Shown piece by piece: positions 59,712 to 64,000 of a stretch of 64,000 nucleotides of DNA. The position numbers and the translations under genes are program-made. The notes beneath the pieces were generated by a model that saw only the letters and a program-made list of their open reading frames with translations, made no database searches and was not told the origin of the DNA. Source of the stretch: UBA5314 sp040217815 (GTDB taxonomy: Bacteria; Bacillota; Syntrophomonadia; Syntrophomonadales; Syntrophomonadaceae); NCBI GenBank assembly GCA_040217815.1, contig JBEHWI010000006.1, forward strand, positions 39,745 to 103,744. Direction: 5' to 3'. Positions within the stretch are counted from its first letter, which is position 1. Each line of letters opens with the position of its first letter.

Positions 59712-60794
59712 CTAAGAATCCATCGCGTCTGCTATAGCCGCTTCCTGATCTTCGTTGATGACTCCTTTGGCAACCAGCCGATCGAGCATCTGCTCCATAG
59801 ACGGGCGATAAGCAGGTCTTTGCGAAGATTGGGCAACCTCATCCTCATCTTGTGAATCCGAGTTCAATAGATCAAGTAAGCTGCTTTCCTGATCTTCGGT
59901 AATGGTCCCAGCGCTCACCAGGCTGTCCAGCTGATCGCTCAACTGCTGCTCAAAACCACCTGAAGGCGGAGGGGGCGGAGGACCCTGCCCGGTTGGGGGC
60001 TTCAGGGCTTCAGCAATAGCGGTTTCCTGCTCTTCGGTAATAGTACCCACCGACACCAGGCTGTCCAGCTGATCGCTCAACTGCTGCTCAAAACCACCTG
60101 AAGGCGGAGGGGGCGGAGGGCCCTGCCCGATGGGAGGCGTCAGGGCTTCAGCGATAGCCGTTTCCTGATCCTCGTTTATAGTTCCAGCCGATACCAGACT
60201 GTCCAGAGCGCTCTTTAGCGGATTGTCTTCTTCAGTTGAGCTGGTGCTGCTGGTAGAAAGGGCATCGGTAATGGCAGTCACCTGATCCTCGGTAAGGGTG
60301 CCAGCTGATACCAGATTGTTCAGTTGATCGCTCAACTGCTGCTCAAATCCGCCTGAGGAGGGTGGGGGCGGCGGCGGACCCTGCCTTCCGGCGGGGGGCT
60401 TCAGGGCCTCGCTGATGGCGCTTGATTGGGCCTCGCTTATGGTGCCAGCCGATACCAGGCTGTCCAGCGAGCTTTTGAGAGGATTATCTACCTGACTGCC
60501 AGTCTGCGCGCCTCCGGAAAAAGCACTGGCAACTGCAGCCATCTGCTCCTCGGTGATGGCACCATCGGATACCAGGTCATCAAGTTTGTCCTGCATTTGC
60601 TGTTCAAAATTTTCCTCTCCTCCTTGCTGGGAAGAGCGGAGGGCCTGCATGGCCTGGGGGCTAAACTGGGCAGAATCCATGCCTTGATTGAATATGGCGG
60701 TGGCGTTGTTTTGGCGTGAAGTTTGCGAAGAGTTGTTAAAATAAGTGTTTTTAAAAGATACTGACATCTGTTCCGGATTCCAACTGACGTTCAT
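59712..60794 (-). CDS. Repeat protein with seven helical units and polyproline linkers
   Basis: 360 residues. Seven units share the pattern LDSLVSAGTITEDQETAIAEAL. They are joined by two alternating linkers: one with GPPPPPPSGGFEQQLS, the other Ser/Thr/acid-rich ending NPLKS. The unit resembles small helix-turn-helix repeats like those in DUF2680-type proteins. There is no signal peptide or membrane helix. At DNA level 59917-59991 and 60055-60129 differ by one base over 75, with a 138-bp period, so the repeats are still duplicating. ATG at 60794 is chosen, with AAGGAG eight bases upstream. Function unknown. Confidence 0.75.
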   Translation of the reverse strand: MNVSWNPEQMSVSFKNTYFNNSSQTSRQNNATAIFNQGMDSAQFSPQAMQALRSSQQGGEENFEQQMQDKLDDLVSDGAITEEQMAAVASAFSGGAQTGSQVDNPLKSSLDSLVSAGTISEAQSSAISEALKPPAGRQGPPPPPPSSGGFEQQLSDQLNNLVSAGTLTEDQVTAITDALSTSSTSSTEEDNPLKSALDSLVSAGTINEDQETAIAEALTPPIGQGPPPPPPSGGFEQQLSDQLDSLVSVGTITEEQETAIAEALKPPTGQGPPPPPPSGGFEQQLSDQLDSLVSAGTITEDQESSLLDLLNSDSQDEDEVAQSSQRPAYRPSMEQMLDRLVAKGVINEDQEAAIADAMDS

Positions 60795-61017
60795 AGACAT
60801 CTCTCCTTAGTAGGTTTATAAAATATATCGATTTATTTGTCGAATAACTTTAAATATTTTACAAAAAATACAGTAAATAATTAATATGTCCAGTAAATGT
60901 TAATTTGTGTTATATGTTTATTATTTTTATGTCATTTTTTGCACCATTCATATCCGCCTCTCCTAATTAAAACTGGAACAAGATCAGAATTGACTTTATA
61001 GGCGGGCACGCATATAC

Positions 61018-61059
61018 TGTAATTAGATATTTAGATGGTTGTCTAAATATCTAATTACA
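61018..61059. promoter_or_regulatory. Perfect 18-bp inverted-repeat operator before ArsR/SdpI pair
   Basis: Arms TGTAATTAGATATTTAGA and its exact complement around TGGTTG, 20 bp upstream of the ArsR-family start. Long AT-rich inverted repeats are typical ArsR/SmtB sites, so autorepression is likely. Confidence 0.7.
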
Positions 61060-61079
61060 AGGGCAAGAAGGGGTTGCTT

Positions 61080-61427
61080 ATGCCGCTTAACCTGGTTTTT
61101 AAAGCCCTGTCGGACGGCAGCCGCAGGCAAATCCTGAATATGCTGCAAAAGGGAGATATGACCGCCGGTGAAATTGCCGATCAGTTTCATATTTCCAAGC
61201 CCAGCATCTCCCACCACCTGAATATCTTAAAACAGGCCCGCCTGGTGCAGGACGTCCGCCAGGGGCAAAACATCGTCTACTCGTTAAACACTACCGTCTT
61301 TCAGGAAGTGGTGGGCTGGTTCTATGATATTCTGGGTCCGCCTGACAACGGCGATATACCGGATAAGACAGATGGTGTTGATGTTGATGGGATATCCCCG
61401 GCAAAGGAGAGTGTGGATAATGATTGA
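61080..61427 (+). CDS. ArsR-family repressor, SdpR-like
   Basis: A 115-residue winged-helix protein: LVFKALSDGSRRQILNMLQKGDMTAGEIADQFHISKPSISHHLNILKQARLVQDVRQGQNIVYSLN. No metal-binding Cys pair (ELCVCDL type) is present, so it is not a metal sensor of the ArsR/CadC kind. Its pairing with an SdpI homologue mirrors Bacillus sdpRI, where the immunity protein sequesters the repressor. ATG at 61080 is chosen, with AAGGGG six bases upstream. The 3' end overlaps the next gene by eight bases. Confidence 0.85.
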   Translation: MPLNLVFKALSDGSRRQILNMLQKGDMTAGEIADQFHISKPSISHHLNILKQARLVQDVRQGQNIVYSLNTTVFQEVVGWFYDILGPPDNGDIPDKTDGVDVDGISPAKESVDND

Positions 61428-62106
61428 AAACCAAAATGGCTATCGTCTCAACTGGGCAACCCTGGGCCGCGATTGGCCTTTATGGATTATAATGGCGGGT
61501 TTTCTGGGAGCGGCATTTTTCATCTACCCCCTGCTTCCCGACCAGGTCCCCAGCCATTGGAATATTCACGGGCAGATTGATGCTTACTCGTCACGTTTTT
61601 TTGGCGCCTTTTTTGAGCCTTTGCTGGCTCCCGTACTCTATCTTCTGCTGATTCTGCTCCCGCTGGTGGATCCACGCAAAGAAAACTATGTGCGTTTTGC
61701 AAACGCCTATGCCTTCTTACGCTGGGCTTTGCTCATATTTATGTACAGCCTTTATGTTGTAACAGTTCTGGCCAGTCTTGGTTATACGATAAATACGGGC
61801 CTCTTTGTCAAAGCGGGGGTTGCCGTCCTCTTTATGATTATTGGCAATTTTATGGGGCAGTTTAGACACAACTACTTTGTCGGCATCAAGACGCCCTGGA
61901 CCCTGGCCAATGTAGAAGTATGGCAGCGGACCCACCGCCTGGGGGGGCGGATCTGGGTGCTCTGCGGCCTGGGCTGCCTGGCTTTGTCACCCTTTTCCGG
62001 AGCCTGGTCAGCCTATCTGTATTTCACGCTGCTTATGATAATGGTCCTGGTTCCGATGATCTATTCTTATGTCATTTTTGAACGGCAAAAAAGGACAGGA
62101 GCTTAA
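61420..62106 (+). CDS. SdpI-family membrane protein (immunity/signalling)
   Basis: 228 residues, about six helices. The DUF1648 segment (LPDQVPSHWNIHGQIDAYSSRFFG) is near residues 28-52, and the SdpI signature GNFMGQFRHNYFVGIKTPWTLANVEVWQRTHRLGG is near 145-180. In Bacillus subtilis SdpI gives immunity to the SdpC toxin and relays its presence to SdpR. No sdpC-like toxin was found here. ATG at 61420 is chosen, with AAGGAGAG upstream. Confidence 0.87.
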   Translation: MIENQNGYRLNWATLGRDWPLWIIMAGFLGAAFFIYPLLPDQVPSHWNIHGQIDAYSSRFFGAFFEPLLAPVLYLLLILLPLVDPRKENYVRFANAYAFLRWALLIFMYSLYVVTVLASLGYTINTGLFVKAGVAVLFMIIGNFMGQFRHNYFVGIKTPWTLANVEVWQRTHRLGGRIWVLCGLGCLALSPFSGAWSAYLYFTLLMIMVLVPMIYSYVIFERQKRTGA

Positions 62107-62131
62107 GCATTTAAAACATCCCGACATCCGG

Positions 62132-62160
62132 AGCGGGAAATATATTTCCCGCTGTTTTTA
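62132..62160 (+). terminator. Terminator after sdpI-like gene
   Basis: AGCGGGAAATA pairs with TATTTCCCGCT as a continuous palindrome, followed by GTTTTTA. Confidence 0.75.
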
Positions 62161-62174
62161 CCCGGATTACAAAA

Positions 62175-62765
62175 TCAGGCTATTTTTACCCGGCCCAAGT
62201 CAACGCTAAATACTCCGCGCCGGTAACCGGCTGGCTCCGGCAAACTGTATATAAGCACCAGGACCGCATTCAGGGCATAAGCCACATCCGTCAGCGGTCC
62301 TGGTGCTTCGTTTTTATAATCCCGGTGTTTTACTTCAAGATATCTACGCAGCGCACATGGTTCACTGCCTCTGGTTTTCAGAGTGGCCAGGGCCAGGTTT
62401 CTGAGTCTCCTGCCATTTATACTGCTGTGCAGCTTTGCTTCATAAATAGCGTGAGGAACCAAGGCCTCCAATGATGTTTCGTTGTGGGCCAGGCAGAAAT
62501 AATCGCTTACCAAATGGCTGATTATTCCGAGGTGCATGGATAATGTCCATACGCCTTTAGATTGTATCAATTCAGTTTGGTTCAACAATTTGGTTAACAA
62601 GGCTTCAGAACCGTTAATGGTATGGGGGATGAGACTATAAGGACGCACCAGGTCAGGGAGTACGCTTCCCCAGCAAAATGCCAATTTATTTATCCTACCA
62701 GGTATTTGTTCTGAGGCAATATGGGCCACAGTATCGCCAATTAACCAGTGGGTTTGAGACAACAC
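62175..62765 (-). CDS. Zinc-dependent phospholipase C-like protein
   Basis: About 196 residues with histidines and acids in a zinc-dependent PLC/S1-P1-like pattern: LSQTHWLIGDTVAHIA, GSVLPDLVRPYSLIPH, SMHLGIISHLVSDYFCLAH. It is smaller than secreted phospholipases and has no signal peptide; many such intracellular relatives are uncharacterised. GTG at 62765 is favoured, with AAAAGGAG ten bases upstream and the fold beginning there. A longer start at 62834 is possible. Confidence 0.65.
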   Translation of the reverse strand: MLSQTHWLIGDTVAHIASEQIPGRINKLAFCWGSVLPDLVRPYSLIPHTINGSEALLTKLLNQTELIQSKGVWTLSMHLGIISHLVSDYFCLAHNETSLEALVPHAIYEAKLHSSINGRRLRNLALATLKTRGSEPCALRRYLEVKHRDYKNEAPGPLTDVAYALNAVLVLIYSLPEPAGYRRGVFSVDLGRVKIA

Positions 62766-62978
62766 ATCAATCCAACTCCTTTTGATTGATGCTTCAATTG
62801 TAAAAAACAATTTTAAAGAAGGTATTAAGCTCAACTGAATTATTACTAAACTTTTTCTTAAAAAATGGCGTGTTCTCTTAAATCCTAGTTCCGTTAACCT
62901 TAACCGCTACCATTATCGGCAAAAGCGTATCCAATTTCTATTAGCACAAAGGGCAAATTCTTAAATCCTACCCATGCA

Positions 62979-63013
62979 AAAAGCGGGGATTGTTAATGTT
63001 GGTCCCCGCTTTT
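62979..63013 (-). terminator. Terminator of slipin gene
   Basis: AAAAGCGGGGA and TCCCCGCTTTT form an 11-bp stem. On the minus strand it is followed by a T run. Confidence 0.8.
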
Positions 63014-63036
63014 AAAATTTAGACTTGATTAGTGGC

Positions 63037-63897
63037 TTAACCGGGCAGAGGGCCGCCGCTGATTATATCCGCGGCGATATTCTCGGGCCCAGCCGATTCA
63101 GTCGGAGCCTTGTTCAGGAAGGGGAGGTTCATGGCCTTGGCAGCCGACAGGGTGGTAAAGTCAAGGGAACGGGCTATATCACTGGGGACTACAATCAAAG
63201 TGTTTTGTTCATTCTTCAATGCCTCATACATTATGGTCATAGCCCTTAAGGTAAGTGCATTTTGGCTTGTGGCATATATTTCGGCAGCCTCCACAAATTT
63301 GATGGCTGCCTCGACCTCGGCCTGCCCATAGGTGACCCGGGCCTGCTTCTCCCTTTCCGCCTGGGCTCCCCGCGACATTACCTCCTGCAACTCATGAGGT
63401 ATGGATACGTCTCTTATCTCCACAGACATGGTTTCAATGCCCCAGGGCATCGATTTTCGTCCAATGGTCTCCTTGAGTATTTCATCGAGTTCTTCCAGGT
63501 TGGAAAGGATGTTGGCCAGGTTCATTTTGCCTATGGCGTCGCGCAAGGACGTTTGAGCGGCCAGTTCCACCGCCACCCGGTAGTTGGATACCTCCAGGGT
63601 AGCCATCTTGGCGTCGATTACCCGCCAGAACAACACCGCCTGTATGGTAACAGCCACCCCGTCTTTGGTCAGGGTGGTTTCGCTCTGAAAACGGGTGGTC
63701 TGCACCCTGGTATCGATGCGCGAAGCAATAGTCTGAATAATGGGAACAATGATTATTAAACCAGGTCCCTTGATACCGGCAAACTTACCCAGAGTCAACA
63801 CCGCCAGCCGCTCCCATTCTGACACCACCTTTATACTGAGAAAAAGCAGCAGCAGTACTATCAACCCTATAATGGACCATAACAGTACGGAAGCCAT
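63037..63897 (-). CDS. Slipin / SPFH (band 7) membrane protein
   Basis: 286 residues: one N-terminal helix (VLLWSIIGLIVLLLLFLSIKVV), an SPFH domain (AVLTLGKFAGIKGPGLIIIVPIIQTIASRIDTRVQT, KDGVAVTIQAVLFWRV, RDAIGKMNLANILSN), then a coiled coil (RGAQAEREKQARVTYGQAEVEAAIKFVEAAEIYATS). Slipins assemble into membrane microdomains; a partner NfeD protease gene is often next to them and could lie beyond the window. The start is ATG at 63897, with GGGAGGTG upstream. Confidence 0.92.
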   Translation of the reverse strand: MASVLLWSIIGLIVLLLLFLSIKVVSEWERLAVLTLGKFAGIKGPGLIIIVPIIQTIASRIDTRVQTTRFQSETTLTKDGVAVTIQAVLFWRVIDAKMATLEVSNYRVAVELAAQTSLRDAIGKMNLANILSNLEELDEILKETIGRKSMPWGIETMSVEIRDVSIPHELQEVMSRGAQAEREKQARVTYGQAEVEAAIKFVEAAEIYATSQNALTLRAMTIMYEALKNEQNTLIVVPSDIARSLDFTTLSAAKAMNLPFLNKAPTESAGPENIAADIISGGPLPG

Positions 63898-64000
63898 GAG
63901 AACACCTCCCTATGCAGCCCAAACTACAATGTGAACAGGATAAAACATCTTAGTTCTATTATAACCAGAAACATTTGATTGTTTGACGAAAAGAGTACAC

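Noticed and set aside
59890..60500. Regularly spaced repeats resembling a CRISPR array
   Set aside because: The repeats are in frame inside a repeat-protein gene, vary between copies, and no cas genes are present.

Overview
The window reads as chromosomal DNA of a low-to-mid GC, endospore-forming Gram-positive bacterium of the Clostridia type, possibly a syntrophic or anaerobic lineage near Syntrophomonadaceae; that placement is inference. Supporting genes are a GerW-type sporulation protein, two YheC/YheD-type ATP-grasp coat-associated proteins, YkcB/YkcC-like glycosyltransferases, a YknXYZ/MacAB-type exporter, an SdpR/SdpI-like pair, strong AGGAGG ribosome sites and frequent GTG/TTG starts. 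No rRNA, tRNA, CRISPR array or intact transposase was seen. Coding is dense on both strands, and many starts were moved from the longest frame to the codon with a proper ribosome site.

1-6.3 kb: partial TetR regulator, amino-acid permease, MORN-repeat protein, a gene-free stretch with degenerate repeats, a YheC/D protein, and a PAS-PAS-GAF-PAS-HD-GYP signalling gene apparently broken by a deletion inside its last PAS domain. 6.8-12 kb: a 4-hydroxybutyryl-CoA dehydratase/HpaB-family flavoprotein with a deacetylase-family gene, then an operon of ECF sigma factor, zinc-finger anti-sigma, DUF2953 protein and GerW, preceded by a textbook ECF promoter. 12-26.4 kb: mostly single housekeeping or accessory genes (UppP, hydrolases, a glutaredoxin with a 30-residue membrane protein, Usp, a papain-like peptidase, a radical SAM/SPASM enzyme, a 14-repeat propeller protein, a second YheC/D, Tex).

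26.6-33.7 kb: a LytTR regulator, a soluble chemoreceptor with two signalling tips, a triple-CheW protein, a MITE-like element, and two tandem secreted HtrA-like proteins of which the second has lost catalytic residues. 33.7-45.3 kb: an ABC exporter with an unusual membrane/PH-like fusion and a GbsR-type regulator, a degenerate tyrosine recombinase, RecQ, a tautomerase, a baeRF protein, TopB with a small upstream partner, and a small membrane protein.

45.4-59.4 kb is the most coherent block: a MacA/YknX adaptor, its ATPase and permease, an orphan response regulator, a lipoprotein, a complete two-component system, then a polytopic mannosyltransferase, a GT2 enzyme, a GtrA flippase-like protein, GalE and another GT-C membrane enzyme. 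Three promoters in this block (before the exporter, the two-component system and the glycosyltransferase operon) carry TTCAG direct repeats at an exact 11-bp period, ending exactly 10 bp before the -10 box. This suggests one OmpR-type regulon linking export and surface glycosylation. 59.4-64 kb: palindromic repeat DNA, a protein with seven helical repeats joined by polyproline linkers, an ArsR/SdpI pair under a perfect 18-bp inverted repeat, a zinc-dependent phospholipase-like protein and a slipin.
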